From Paramyrothecium sp. XJ0827 (Eukaryota > Ascomycota > Sordariomycetes > Hypocreales > Stachybotryaceae): a stretch of DNA of 64,000 bases. The DNA lies in the NCBI GenBank assembly GCA_020881915.1, contig JAJFPB010000004.1, positions 3,038,001-3,102,000 on the forward strand, given 5' to 3'. The position numbers and the translations under genes are program-made. The notes under the pieces were generated by a model. It did no database searches. It saw nothing but the letters and a program-made list of their open reading frames with translations, and was not told where the DNA came from. Shown piece by piece: positions 1-12,300 of this stretch (its first letter is position 1; every line of letters begins with the position of its first letter).

Positions 1-315
1 ATGGAAGCGCTCTTGGGACCGTGACCAAAGTCCAACTGCTGGAGGAGGGGAAAAACAAAAAAAACCATTACCCAAGGTAAAGCTTCTCCCTCAACGATAC
101 ACGCACAGGTCGCGGACGTACATTCGACAAGAACCACTTTGCGCACCCCAGGAGCAAGCTACTGTCACCTACTGCAAGAGGGCACGAGGAAGAGTGTCGT
201 TGACCGGGATAGAAACATACGAACCGCCGCAGTCCGGCAGTCGTTAGCCCAGACCCGGGCCTCCAGCGCAAATCATTGCTCTTTCACAAAATCCCAATTC
301 AAGCCACCGCGCGCC

Positions 316-324
316 ATGAACTGA
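316..324 (+). promoter_or_regulatory. minimal upstream ORF (two codons plus stop)
   Basis: ATG AAC TGA sits 67 nt upstream of the start codon at 391, preceded by a favourable GCGCC context. If it lies in the transcribed leader it would be a minimal uORF able to lower initiation at the main start. Confidence 0.4.
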
Positions 325-357
325 CCTACGACAAACGAAAGACAACCCGCCGTCGCC

Positions 358-381
358 ATGACCCGCGACCCTCGGCTTTGA
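358..381 (+). promoter_or_regulatory. upstream ORF of seven codons close to the main start
   Basis: An ATG in GTCGCC context opens a seven-codon ORF ending in TGA at 379-381, only nine nucleotides before the main ATG at 391. Such closeness leaves little room for reinitiation, so translation of the regulator may depend on leaky scanning. This is inferred from sequence only. Confidence 0.4.
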
Positions 382-390
382 GATAAAGCC

Positions 391-3300
391 ATGTCGTCTG
401 GTCTGGAGCCCGGCCCCGATCACGACCTCGACCTGGCCATCCGCCAGCTGCTCGACCAGCAGGCCGGCATCCAGGCGAGGTTGGCCTCGTTGATCGCGGC
501 CAAACATGGTTTCGATCCGGGTCGGGAGCTCGACATGCTTCGCACCAAGCTGCACGTCCTCGAAAGTGTAGTTGAGAGCCACCGTATGTTTTGCCATCTT
601 CTCTCCTGCGCCGTTCGCAGTTTGCTGCGCAACGCGCTTGCGGGCGGCTTTTGCTTTCTTGGCGGGCTGGCCAGAGGAAACTTGCGCGAACTCATGCTAA
701 CACGTAAATTGCGCTTTCCAGATCTGCAACCTTACATATCGCACCCGCTATCCGAGGCCGAAGAAGCCCGCGCGCTGCAATATCGTTGCGAGTGCCTCGA
801 AGTTGCCTGTCTCCAGCAAAGTAAGTGACCCCACTACACGGCGCGCCACCCCGTCACTTCGGCTGGCTGATCTAGCGGCGCAGATGTGGGCGTCCGTGAG
901 CCTCTGCGTAGCTTCTTCAGCGCCGCGCCGACTTCTCGTTTCGGCTTGTGGCTGGAGAGCCATATCGAGCACCACGATCCATTCATCAACAGCCGGCGCT
1001 TCCGGGACGGCGGCGGGCAGACGCCGTCGCGATCCCGCGTTGCGCCAACAGTCAAGTGCTGGGATGAACGCTGCATACACTATATTTATGGATTCGAAAC
1101 GCATGCCGAGCGAGACCGTCATGCCGCGGCGCACAGTGCTTCGTCAAAGAACCAACAACCTCCGGGCATCGTCGCATCTCCACTGCCGACTGCTGCGCAT
1201 GCGCACCGTTCCCCACCCCGCCCAGACGGCCCGCTACCCAGTCGGTATCCCGTTCTCTCCGTCCAGCTCCCAGCTCCTAGTATCCCATCAACTCTGCCAC
1301 CGCTAAATCTTCCCTCGCAACCTGCGGACCCCTCGGATCCCTTCCGAAACTACTCGTTTGGTAGCAACAGAGCTACACAGGGCTCTGCCAACGATGCCGA
1401 ACCCGATCCCTTGCTTCCACCACTAAAGCGAAGTCGAGCTGGACAGCCCCGACTTGAATCTATAGGAGAGCTCAATCTACTCAAGGACAAGGATCCATGC
1501 TTGCGGTGCAAGTTGGCAAAATACGAGGTAAAATTTCTCACTCATGTATTTTTTTTTCATCTTCTTCGTGTGTTCTTACATACACTAGTGCGACGCAAAT
1601 CAGCCTTGCGGGAATTGCCCAGCAGAGTCCTTACGGAATGACGACATCGTAGGACCGTTGGGATGCTTTCGAGGGTCTGTAACGTTGTTTGTGGACATAT
1701 TCCTACCAGGTAGGATAATCGAAAGTCTCCCTCATGTCTTGACTGAGACAGTCCTAGGTCCTTTATCGCCTAGACAGACACGAACGCCGACTGCGTCGCC
1801 GCTCTCGCAGCGGCGTAGCGTCAATGAAATATTACAGAAGTCATTACCATCTGACCAAGAAGCAGCCGACGTTGTTCGTTTCAATCTTGATTTTCATGAC
1901 GATTTTTGGATATCAGGGTATCTCGATTCGAGAAATTACATCAGCAGTAGGACACAGGACGTGAGCCGTGACGAGTTGTCATTCTCCCCGCCAATTTTAC
2001 ACGCGTTGGCCTGTAGCCAGAATACGGCTCGCACAAATTACAGCATATTCAGACTGATAGGAGTTACAAAATCCCTGTCGACGTCACGCGAAGCTGAAGA
2101 AGCAGTGTATCCCGTGCTGTACCATGCGAAGCTACTTCTACGGGAAGTTGCCTTTTACGCCGTGTCATTGCCAGACCCCGCATTGGTCTTTCGACCTCAG
2201 ACTCAGCTCGTGTCTCCTGAGGATGTTGATATTGACGAGCATATACGTGCGCTGCACGAGTGCATGGGACGCTTTCTGCAATGCTTTGAGAAGATTGTGT
2301 CCACCAAATCGACACTTTCACCGAGAGATTGGCTCGCAGTGTTCTACAGTCTCTGCATTTTCAGCGCGGTTAGAACCATCCTGGTCGATATCTCCTCGAG
2401 ATCTGTTCGTGGATCTAGCCAACAGCACCGCGGTTATGCGAAAGCCTCACCTGAAATAGCAATGCATAGTGCCTACAAGGTCCTTGTGCACTTATTTTCC
2501 GCATCCGGCGCAATGCTCCTAGATGCTGATACGGCCACTCTGACACAAGATGAGGCTACCATTATCGAACGTACGAATGACATTATTCACAGAAACGTGT
2601 GGCCCAGATTAATTGGTTCCCCACCAAATCGACATACTTCTTTAACAACTCTCTTCCTACTCAATCTAGGTGAAGCCGCATCCGATGACTCAAGTTTCAA
2701 CGGATTTATCCACCAACTGAGGCAGACAGATGAGAGCTTGAGCAACCCCCATCTACCACCTGCGCTGAAGAGCGCTCACGGACAGCGGCGTTCAATACCA
2801 GGCTTCCAAGCGCTTGTCAATCCGCATAGTGCTCGTCTAGATCATATTGATAGCAGCGACGTTTCAGAGCGGCATGAACACGCTAACAGAAGAGGCTCGC
2901 CATCATTCGAGCAGGGGCGTGGTAGAAGGCATACTGTGTCTGAGGCACCCGGCTACCTGGGATCGCCTAGCTACTCTGCTGGCTCGCCGATGAGCCCCTC
3001 GCGTTTCAAGCCAGCTTATCAACGGCCGCCGCTTCGTCGAGTCTTTTGCAACAAATGCAACGAGAACCCCGAGGGCTTTCGCGGCGAGCACGAGCTGCGT
3101 CGCCATTGTGACGCCAAGCACGCTGCGCTTGTGAAGCGTTGGGTTTGCAGCGAACCCGAGGGCCTGTCACAGGCATCTCCGCAGCCTGTTGTTCCGCTCT
3201 CCAAGTGCAAAGCATGCATGACGCGGAAGCATTACGGAGCATACTACAATGCCGCTGCGCACCTCCGCCGTGCGCACTTCAACCCCCACCGCGGCGGCAA

Positions 3301-4243
3301 GGCCAGCGGCGACTGGCCACCAATGACCATTCTCAAGGATTGGATGCGTGAGGTGCGCCAACCTGTGGATGCGACGGCCAATGACTCCTCCAGCAGTGAC
3401 GAGGACGACGAGCTCAAAGTTCCAGACGATATGCCGGCCAGCTCTAGCGAGCGTGCATTGGTGTTTGATTCGGTGAAAATGGCGCCCCCGGAAGCGGGCG
3501 CGTCATTCTTCTCTTCGCCGTCGGATACTTCTTGGAGCGCGGGAGGGCAGACCAGTACGACGACTCGTACGGCCGAGAATCGGAGCCGCTGCCCTATTCC
3601 AGACTGCGGCCGAGTCTTCAAGGATCTTGCAGCCCATATGCTCACCCACCAGGAAGAGCGCCCTGAAAAGTGCCCGATCGAATCTTGCGAATATCATGTC
3701 AAAGGGTTCGCCCGCAAGTACGACAAGAATCGCCACGCTCTGACCCATTACAAAGGTACCATGGTCTGTCCGTTCTGCCTGGGCTCTGGCACAGCCCACG
3801 AGAAGACGTTCAACCGCGCCGATGTGTTTAAGCGGCACCTCACTTCCGTCCACCACGTTGAGCAGACGCCGCCCAACAGCCGTAAGCTCATCCCCAGCGG
3901 GATTAGCAGTGACGGGATGCCACACGCAAGAGGCACGGGCGATGGGCCCATGTGCTCCATTTGCCACGGTCGGTTCTCTGCTCCGCAGGACTTTTACGAG
4001 CATCTGGACGACTGCGTGCTCAATGTCATCGTCCCTACAGCGCCGAGGCCAGCGCAGCAGCCACAACAACAACAGCAACATCACCACCACCACCACCATC
4101 ATCATCATCCAAGAGGCAACGAATCACTCACACCAACAACGTCGTTCAGAGCGGAGGATGCCGACACCGCGGACCATGGGGAGAGAACGGTCCAAACCGA
4201 CGCACAAAGAGAAGATGCCATGGACCTGGACGCGCGGCCATGA
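391..4243 (+). CDS. atypical C6/C2H2 zinc-finger regulator
   Basis: Proposed exons are 391-583, 722-820, 884-1527 and 1589-4243, giving 1196 residues; all three introns have GT-AG ends and keep frame. A six-cysteine cluster lies at C303, C306, C313, C319, C322 and C338. The last gap (15 residues) is longer than in a classical Zn2Cys6 cluster, and intron 3 splits the cluster just before C313. From about residue 795 to 1120 come several C2H2-like fingers, followed by a ten-His run at about 1143-1152 and an acidic tail. Ser/Pro-rich linkers fill the middle. This arrangement is known in a fungus-specific family of presumed nuclear DNA-binding proteins; its targets are unknown to me. It converges on the transporter gene 417 bp away. 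Two uORFs precede the start. Confidence 0.8.
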
Positions 4244-4660
4244 CCGCCGGTAGAGAGAAAGTCGATGAATGATTCACGTACACGAAATGATCAAGTCAGT
4301 CAACGGTATTTTTAATGAATTTGTATGTGTGTGTTTTTCTTTTCCTTGGCTCGGATACCAACAAATACTTTTTTGTACTTTTCAGACCTACTACGCTGCG
4401 CATGCCGGCGTTTTGAGAATAAAAGGGGATCGCAAAGATACAAAGGTCGTTTGGAGTTTATCAGATAGGCGGTGGATTTGGGGAAACGGCAAACTTGTTT
4501 TTCGCCTTCGATTTACTCTGCAAGTCTGCATGCACCGAGCTGTCGAATCAAGTTCTTTTCGAGATGGAAACATTCATCATATCATTTTCAACGCTAGCAT
4601 TACTGTAAATGTCTATTCTAGGCCTGCTCAACTATCAAAATCTTATGACGTTTGCTGATA
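4244..4660. other. convergent intergenic spacer, 3' regions
   Basis: This lies between the ends of two convergent genes. The sequence is AT-richer than the coding parts and presumably carries both 3' UTRs. An AATAAAAG string at 4418 could be a weak polyadenylation signal for the plus-strand gene. No coding signal was seen. Confidence 0.4.
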
Positions 4661-6716
4661 TCAAGAGGAGCTGGATTGTTCCGAGGCCCTCTTCTCTGTG
4701 TTGAGAACTCCATTATTCGCAGCGTACGGCTTGGGACTCGAACGCTTGAAGTAGTCGTGTATCTCGGGCGAAAACTCGCCATCATCAGGCATGCCATGCT
4801 CCGTCTCCTTGGGTCCCATGGAGGCGTGGACAGATTCCCACTCGGCGCGCATGTCGTCAATCTTGGACTTCCAGTCAAGCTCAGGATCGTAGGCCTTGCC
4901 GACGCCACGAAGGCGCTCCCAGAGGCTAAGATGCTTTGGGTTGATGGCCACGCCATGATACTCGTGCTCAGCGCCTCGGCGAATGTACTGCCAGCGGCGC
5001 TCCTGCTCCTTCAAGTCCAGGCCGGTCGTGTCGGGGAGGAAAAGCCACGTGAGCAGCATACCAGCGAGGCCGAACCACGGGACGACGTAGAACTTGGTCT
5101 GGTCGTCGATGTAGTTGTAAAGGACGGCAGCAAGCAGAGCACCGGCCTTACCCATACAGGCGGCGACACCGTGAGCCGTAGCGCGGATAGGGGTGGGAAA
5201 GACCTCGCCCGCAACGAGGAAGGTGACAGAGTTGGGGCCGAATTGGTTGAAAAAAGATGAGATAAAGTACATGGCTTGGAAAGCGTGGATGCCACTGGGA
5301 CTCGTGTAATACTCGTAGTTGAAGGCGGGGATGACAAACATGAGGAAGCACATGAAGAAGCCAACCTGCTGCATGAGCTTTCGGCCGTAAAACTTGTTGT
5401 CGATCAACAAGCTGGCGAGATAATAGCCAACGAGGGACACGGCGATATTAACAAGGTTCCAAGACCACGTGGTCAGGAGACTGTCGGGGTTGTTGTAGAT
5501 GACCTTGATGAACTGACCCTGGAAGAGCTTGTTGCCATAGAAGAAGACGTCATTGCAGAACCATGTGCCAGCAGTAGCCACCAGACGGCTACCAAAGTGG
5601 GTGAAGCAGGAACGGAGGGCGGTAACATCGTATCCGGTCACGTTGGTGCGGCGCTTGGCATTCTCGAGCTGCTTCGAAGCTTGCGGCATCTTCCAGGTCC
5701 TGTAATAGACAAGCCAGAGTGTTCCGATGGCTGGGAAGGCGAAAGAGAGACGGAAGGCGTACTGCGCTGCGGACGTGCTGTACGGAGGGGAGCCGTCGCC
5801 TCGGTTGAAAATGACCAGGAGAACAATGAGGATGACCTGGTTGACAAATTGTCCCCATCCCTGCATGAGGAACGCCATGGTGACACGGCGACCGCGATGC
5901 AAGCGATCCTCTCGCGTGGACAGCTTACCGGCGGTGGCGGCGCTTTCGAGCGAGGAGGTTGCGGTGATGGGATACTCGCCTCCAACACCAAGACTGTAGA
6001 AGAAGAGAGACCAGGCATAGCAAATGACCCAGCCCTGCAGTGTCAAACCCCAGCTAGCAGTAAGCATGAGGAGACCGATGAACATGATGAGGGCATCTTG
6101 AATAAGACCCCAGCGACGACCGACCCAATCACCAATAACCTGAGAGTTCGTGTTAGCTGACAGTGAACTGAAACGGGTAAGCATGGGGAATGAGACTTAC
6201 ACCAACAACTACCTGGCCGACCATAATACCAATAATTTCCAGGTAGGTAACAGCAGCGACCCAGTTCTTGCTGCAAACTTCATGGCTGCTGCCCCAGCAT
6301 TCAGGCCAAACGTGCTTGAATAATGGCTCCAGGTTTCCAATAGAGAAGAGGACATAGCCCTCGAGACCGAGACCAGCACCTGGAATTACGGCGTGATGAA
6401 AATACCAAGAAATGGGGGAGAGCGGATCCTTTCGAACCATTTGGCCGATGGTGCGGAGTTCCTCAGATGCAGCTTGGCGATCGACATTGGAGACAAAGCT
6501 GAGGCGCTTGTGCCAGGGCAGGTCGGCCCAGTAAACGCCATCAGGAGTATATGAGTCGTCGGGGCGGGTTACGTGACTGAAAATACGGCGCTCGACCATA
6601 TCAGCATTCTGGTCGGGATAGTCGTCGACGAGGGCGCCGGGTCCGTGAGGCACAGGGATCTGGCCCGGGATGATGGGCGAGTGCGTGCCGGGCGGAGGGT
6701 TGGCTTCGGGCGCCAT
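4661..6716 (-). CDS. MFS transporter, phosphate/glycerophosphodiester (Git1-like) type
   Basis: Exons 6716-6201 and 6139-4661 join across a 61-nt intron (GTAAGT donor, GCTAAC branch, CAG acceptor) into 664 residues. The junction restores the MFS loop motif G-x-I-G-D-W-V-G-R-R after the second membrane segment. A G-G-E-Y-P motif follows in a later helix, as in the PHS phosphate:proton symporter family. Resemblance is closest to the Git1 branch, which imports glycerophosphoinositol or glycerophosphocholine in yeasts, so a plasma-membrane uptake role is inferred. About 110 hydrophilic residues precede the first membrane helix and the tail is also long, so the protein exceeds yeast Git1 (about 520 residues). 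The start at 6716 has a good ATCATGG context; an upstream in-frame ATG at 6857 would add 47 unlikely residues. The exact substrate cannot be read from sequence. Confidence 0.88.
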
Positions 6717-9322
6717 GATGGAGGTGGGCTGTGGGAGGTGACTGGACGAGGAGATCAGGGGCTTCGAGAGCCAGGCAGGGAAGCCAATGAAAAGCTTAAT
6801 ATGGCCAAAGATAACGTGTGGCCAAGATCTGGGGTTCCTGCCGTGGGTGTGGCTCAAGGGTACGCCGGAAGCGGTACAGGCGCAAAATCAGGCGTGGATC
6901 AAGGGATGTGACGGCCAGGCCTGTTGAGCTTGTGGAGGCGTGAGACAAGAAAAGTCCAGACTGCCTGACGACCCGAGGACAGGTTGTCTGGGAAGAAAAG
7001 AGAAACGGGTTTCCTCGAGTGAGATTATATTCGAGCTGTGGGAAGCTTTGAGCATTTCTTTATGTACGGTCTCGTCCATGGGAAAATCCACCAAGCTTTT
7101 AGGCCGCTTTCAACGACCGAGGGGACGGAGCGGCGGCGGGAACCAGAAAGGAAAAAAGCTTCTTTGCTCGACCAGTAAGACCATGGTGTTGAGCAGCGTG
7201 CTCGAACGCCTGGCCGACAGCGATTCAAGCTCGGCCCGATGGACCCGGCTGGGAAAGCAGGGTCCGCCACTGTTTGAAGGTTGTGGGAACGAGCTAGAGG
7301 GTGGGAAAGGCAAGGAAGAAGGGGAAGGGGGAAAAAAAAATAGCCCATCGTCCGATGCCATCAGGGATCTAGGCTATGGGGAAGGGCGGCCCATCGTTTC
7401 CGGGTCGGGTTTAAAGCAATGTACATTGCCAGACGTGGAAAGTGGCAGCAGGAGCGTGGTTCAGGCGCGTAATGAGAAGTCTCGTCTGTCATGTAGCCAG
7501 TTTCTGACTCGGGAAGGCCCAGGCCATACCATGCCAGGCTATACGTCTCTGTTGCTGTCTCTAAAGTACGTTATAGTTATACAAAATTAAAGTTTTGCAA
7601 ACACTTCGAGATGTGCAAAAGCCTGGGGAGCCACTGCCTCTTCCACGTGAGCCAGATGACTTGGAAGGTGCGAACACCGTGGCTCCGGGGGAAAAAATTT
7701 GATCAGACCAGAAAATCCAGGCAAGTCCAATGTCAGACCAAGCGTCCAGTCCAGTCGCTCCTGCAGAAGTTGAACCGGATGAGACGGCATGGCAAGTGCG
7801 GATCTTGCTCTGCACATCTCCACCGCAAACGTGACGACACCAAGCCGTAGCGCGGCACTTGCCAATGCGCGGCCCGCCTGCTAGTCGGTCGCCCTTGTAC
7901 TCGGTCATGCGAGTCCCATCAGTGTCGACGCAACCTCCAAGTGGTTTTTTTAAATTTTCGCCATCGTTCGTCGACGACCAGACGAGGGATACCAATCGGA
8001 TGGGTACAAATAGGCACGTTCCCCTACACTCCCACCTCGCACTACCCTCACATTCTACAGGGTGGCCTTACTCTGTTGCTGTTGCTGCGCCATGACGAAG
8101 CCCGTGCTTTCGAGGGGCGGTACTTCCGAGGCTTAAAGTGGAGGTGACCTCGTCGGTAGTCGTTCGTTGTTATCCGATGCGGAATCGCTTGGCAAGGCCG
8201 TCTGCTCCCGGTCGCTGTCCGAAACAGGAAATTGCTCGTGTGCCCTTTTTCCCGCTACGCTTTTCTTCTCCTCCACTCATCCACCCCAGCCCCAGCCCCA
8301 GCCCAGACCTGGTTGGATCCTAATAACCATTATACCTGCAAAGGGACCAATTGAGGAGGAACAATAGAACAGGGGTCCCGGAGCGATCAACGGCCGCCTC
8401 ATTCACAAACGCCCGATTTGTCTTCTCCCACACAACTAGCATCTGTGTGTGTTGGACGGGCAAATTCAGTTCTCTCGTACTTTGGCTGGCAATGCATGGG
8501 GCCGAAAACGTGCCATGCCAGATGAGCAGCCGAACATTCGGATTCAGACCGCGGACAAGTCCATCGAGTTCGCCTCGAGTGAAAGCTCAACCCAGCCCCT
8601 TGCCTACCGTGATCCACTGCTGCTGCTTCAGCCCCCGGTTTTGTCACGCTTGTCAGTTGCTAACGGTGGTGCCTCGGCTGCTCGCTTCTCTCGCCTCCTC
8701 ACAACTACTAGCCTACACGCCGCTCCAGTCTAGAAACATCTCGTACTTGTTTGTAGCTCTGTTATGTGTCGTACAGAATAAGATGTGTTTGTATCATACA
8801 TGGAAGAAAGGAAAGAATCGGGAACGATTTCTTGGTAAACAAAAAGAAAGGAAAAGTTGTGTGTGCCTTGCGGTCAAGTTGCAAACATAAACGCATGCTC
8901 GCTGCTGCTGCTCGCTCGCCTGCATCCGCATCTGCATCTGCATCCGCATTGCCACGAAAAGATCGGCTCCTCCGCCTGCTTCGTTCCATGCCCAACAAAC
9001 ACCCCGCCACATATCTCCATTTCCATCTGAACTTAGCTGCTGATTCACTCCACCGCTACGTCGCATACCATGGCTAGCCAATTCAATGGCTTCTCCTCTT
9101 CTCTTGCCGTGGGGAGATTCGAGAAAGTCCCTGGTCAAGATCGAGACTCTCATCAGACCACTACTCATCCGTATACGAGCCCCTCAGCCTTCTCCCCTTG
9201 TAACCTCTGAAACGCCACGCTTTCCAGCCATACAAAGGAAATAAGAGACAAAAGAAAAGAACAAAATGATATGAATAAAATATGCTTCTTCTTCTTCTTC
9301 TTCTGCTTCCCCACCCCCATGT
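6717..9322. other. intergenic region upstream of the transporter, downstream of RIM15
   Basis: No gene is supported. The part near 6717-7600 should hold the transporter promoter and leader. Simple repeats are present: CCCCAG-like copies at about 8285-8306 and CATCYG copies at 8921-8950. ORFs here overlap in several frames, are compositionally biased and look like no known family. The end nearest 9322 is the RIM15 3' region. Confidence 0.4.
9285..9304 (-). repeat. GAA-type trinucleotide tract in RIM15 3' region
   Basis: A run of TTC/CTT units on the plus strand, GAA on the gene strand, begins about 20 nt past the RIM15 stop codon, so it probably lies in the 3' UTR. A similar tract lies behind ABP1. 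Confidence 0.7.
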
Positions 9323-12300
9323 TCAATCTCGTTTAGCCAATGGTCGTGGGGTGGCTTCTTCGTCCCTCTGTTCCTCCCCAGTTGTATCGCCCTGTCTTTG
9401 GCTATTGTCTCCACCATCGCCGCGGAGGCCTGCTGAAGGTCGCGGTGTCGCTTCCACGCTGCGTGCTTTTGTTTCCGGTGGAGTCTGCGCCGTCTGCCCG
9501 AAAGCCTCGATACCAAACATCGCTGTACTCATCTCCTCCAACGGCGTCGTCGCAACCTGCGTCACTGCCTCGGGCGTGCTCTCAGATCCAAGGGTAACGC
9601 TGTCGTGGCTGTTCGCTCGCATCATCTCGATGCCTAGTTTCGAGCTGGGCAGCGCAGACTTGCTGAGCATGGACTTGCTGCCCCTTCCAACTTGCTGCTG
9701 CTTATCATGTCCATGTCCCAACTCTTCATCCTCGTCATCTGCCGACTCCGTGCCTTCTGTTGCCTGCTTCTCGATCCCTTCCCGCTTGTGCTTGAGCTTA
9801 TCCAGGGACCGTGGAGCGTTTTCCATGTATGCAGGCGCAGACTGCTGAGTGAGCAAATGAGGTATCGGCTTGCTAGCTCCTTCCGGCCCGCTTAAGAGAT
9901 CGGCTTCGGTGATTCCCAGTCCGCCTTCATCCCAGTCCCCCGTTGCCTTCCGTGAAACGATAACTGGCACATCATCGGTCGTCGCAGATTCTGAGTCGCC
10001 GAAGACGCTTGACGTAATGGAATCCTCCCGGCTTGACAGAATAGAAGATCCATGTCGCAACGCAAACATGGAGACGCTTGATGTAGGGCTGTCGTCTGCC
10101 CGGGGATTGGCTTTGCGGAGACCGGAAGGCATAGGGTGCGGAATGGGGATGGGACCAATATGGCTGGGGGATTCTGGCCGCCACTGGCAGAGACTGCGAA
10201 GCACCTCGGTCAACTTTGATGAGCTGATTGGCTTCTCAATCAAGGAATCGAAATAGTGAGGTGCCTGAAGTTCCTTCAGATAAGCCGTTATGGCTACGAT
10301 TGGCGTGTGGGAGTTGGCGTTCTTCGTCTCTCTGATCATCCGCGCTACATCTGCACCGTTGATCTGCGGAAGCCTGTACTCCAGGAAGATCACGTCGAAT
10401 TTAATCTCGCTCATCGAGTAGCGCACCGCTTCCGAACCGTTCGGTACAGAGATTGTGCGACAACGGAGCTTTTCCAACAACTTCTCCATCACCATCCGGG
10501 ACACAGGATGGTCTTCGCAGATCAGTACGTCAAGTGGACGGAAAGTTGGACCGCCATCAAATGCAATTTGTGATAATCGTCTTGAACTCTGTCTTCTGCG
10601 CTGCACACGTAACAGTGCGCTGTGTTTCTCTCCTTCGTTGTCGGAAGATGAAGGTGACATATCGAAAACTTGACTTCTCCGATTGCGGTGATGTTGCAGA
10701 ATTTCTGACGTAACAGGACTGCCTTCCTGAGACCCTACAGTCAACGATCTTGACCGACTTGTTGACGAGTTGCTTGCCTGCCGCGGCGTTGCCAATACTT
10801 TCTGGGGTGAGAGGGCGAGCGGCGGCGGCGCTGAACCTCGTCCCTTGATCGGGGAAGCGGCAACTGACGTCGCCGCCTTCTGTAAACTAGGTGGCACTCT
10901 AGGAATCTCAAATGCAGAATTTGGCTGCAGGGAGACACTAGACTGATGGGAAAGGCTGGATGAGTTGCTCGAGGCCTTGCGGCGTCCCTCAGCACCCTGC
11001 CCTGTGACAAAGGAGACCAAGAGTGGCGACGATGGCTGGGATATGCGGCTAGGGGAGGAATTCGCGTGGCTTAGTCCCGACGGGGATTGAGGGCGGTTCG
11101 CAGCCTTTGCGTTCGAGATTGTTCTCGAGATAGGGTTCGATAAGACGGGGCTCCCTTCAAGCGAGGGCACGGGAGAGACCGGATTAGCTCCCGGTGTAAG
11201 AGACGGTTGTTTGGTTTGGGCAGCCAAGGCCTCCGCCCGTAGTTTCTGGATGACGTCCTTATTGGCTTTTTCGAGCACAGGAAGGTTCTTGAATGAAAAC
11301 GAGCCGAAGTCATCCGTGGGCACTGGCTCGCTCAGACGTCTCGACTTGAGGTCTCGTACATGCGGGGGAATGTGTAGCGGCATCAGCTTCCGGTTGAGCG
11401 AATTCACTTGTGAGCGCACCCTTGATAATGCGTCATGCGGCCTTTCTGGGTAATCGGAGCCTGCCGTGGAAGATTGCGGTGACATCTGGTCTTCCATCTC
11501 CTCGGCAAAGGACTGGAGAACAGCGCCCCGAGCATCAAAATACTCGGTATCTTCAGGGTTCTCTGGTTGGGGAACAAACTGCGCTTCATCTTCCAACAAA
11601 GTAGTCCAGTTCACTCCTTGAAACCATGAGTGGCTGCGAATTTCTTCTCCGCCACAAGCATGCCTTTCGTCGCGATTAGAGCCCAAACGGGAAGGGGGAT
11701 CCATGCAGAGCAATTTGTTGATCAGATCCTTGGCCTCCTCGGAGACTGGCTCACATTCCGCGTCATCAGGCCACTGGATCTTTCGCGCAAGTATGTTTTC
11801 AAACACCTGCTCTGCTTCGCCGGCGTGGAAGGGCGGGAAGCCGTACAGAAACTCAAACATGATGCAACCTACAGACCACCAGTCACTAGTTTCATCCTGC
11901 TTATCGCCTTTAATGGTCTCGGGAGCGAGGTAGTCTGGTGTGCCAACAAACCGGCGATTTGTATCCTCCGGATCAAAAAGAGCCATCGGCGGCGGCATCA
12001 TGTTTGAAGGAGGTAAGGAGTGCCTGTTGTTGTCCGCGCTAGCTCTCGATCCCACCTGCGTGGCCAGGAGGTCCGGGGAGCCTTGCGATACAGCTTCCTC
12101 GTCAACGGAATATTTGGGGTTTGCAGCCTGTGAACCTGGATCGAGGTCGTTAAGGGAAAAGGCGCCAAGCATGTGAGTGAGAGTTTCGCTACCACCGCTG
12201 TCGCTGCGATGGCTGCTGGAGATGCGACGAGGTTCTGCCTGCATGGAGCCTAGGCTGAAGTATGAAGGCTGGCCGAGATTAATGATTTCCGAAGTAACCG

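Larger units (their letters stand above)
1..390 (+). other. 5' leader and promoter of the first regulator gene
   Basis: There is no independent gene here. The stretch precedes the start codon at 391 and contains two short ATG-initiated upstream ORFs, listed separately. No clear TATA box or other defined element was seen. The true transcript start, and any further upstream exon, may lie outside the window. Confidence 0.5.

Noticed and set aside
5276..6160. 294-codon plus-strand ORF opposite the transporter gene
   Set aside because: It mirrors the codon bias of the transporter exon, carries no domain, and the transporter on the other strand is well supported.
6940..7590. 216-codon plus-strand ORF upstream of the transporter
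   Set aside because: Low-complexity composition, no family resemblance, and a poor initiation site; probably promoter or leader DNA.
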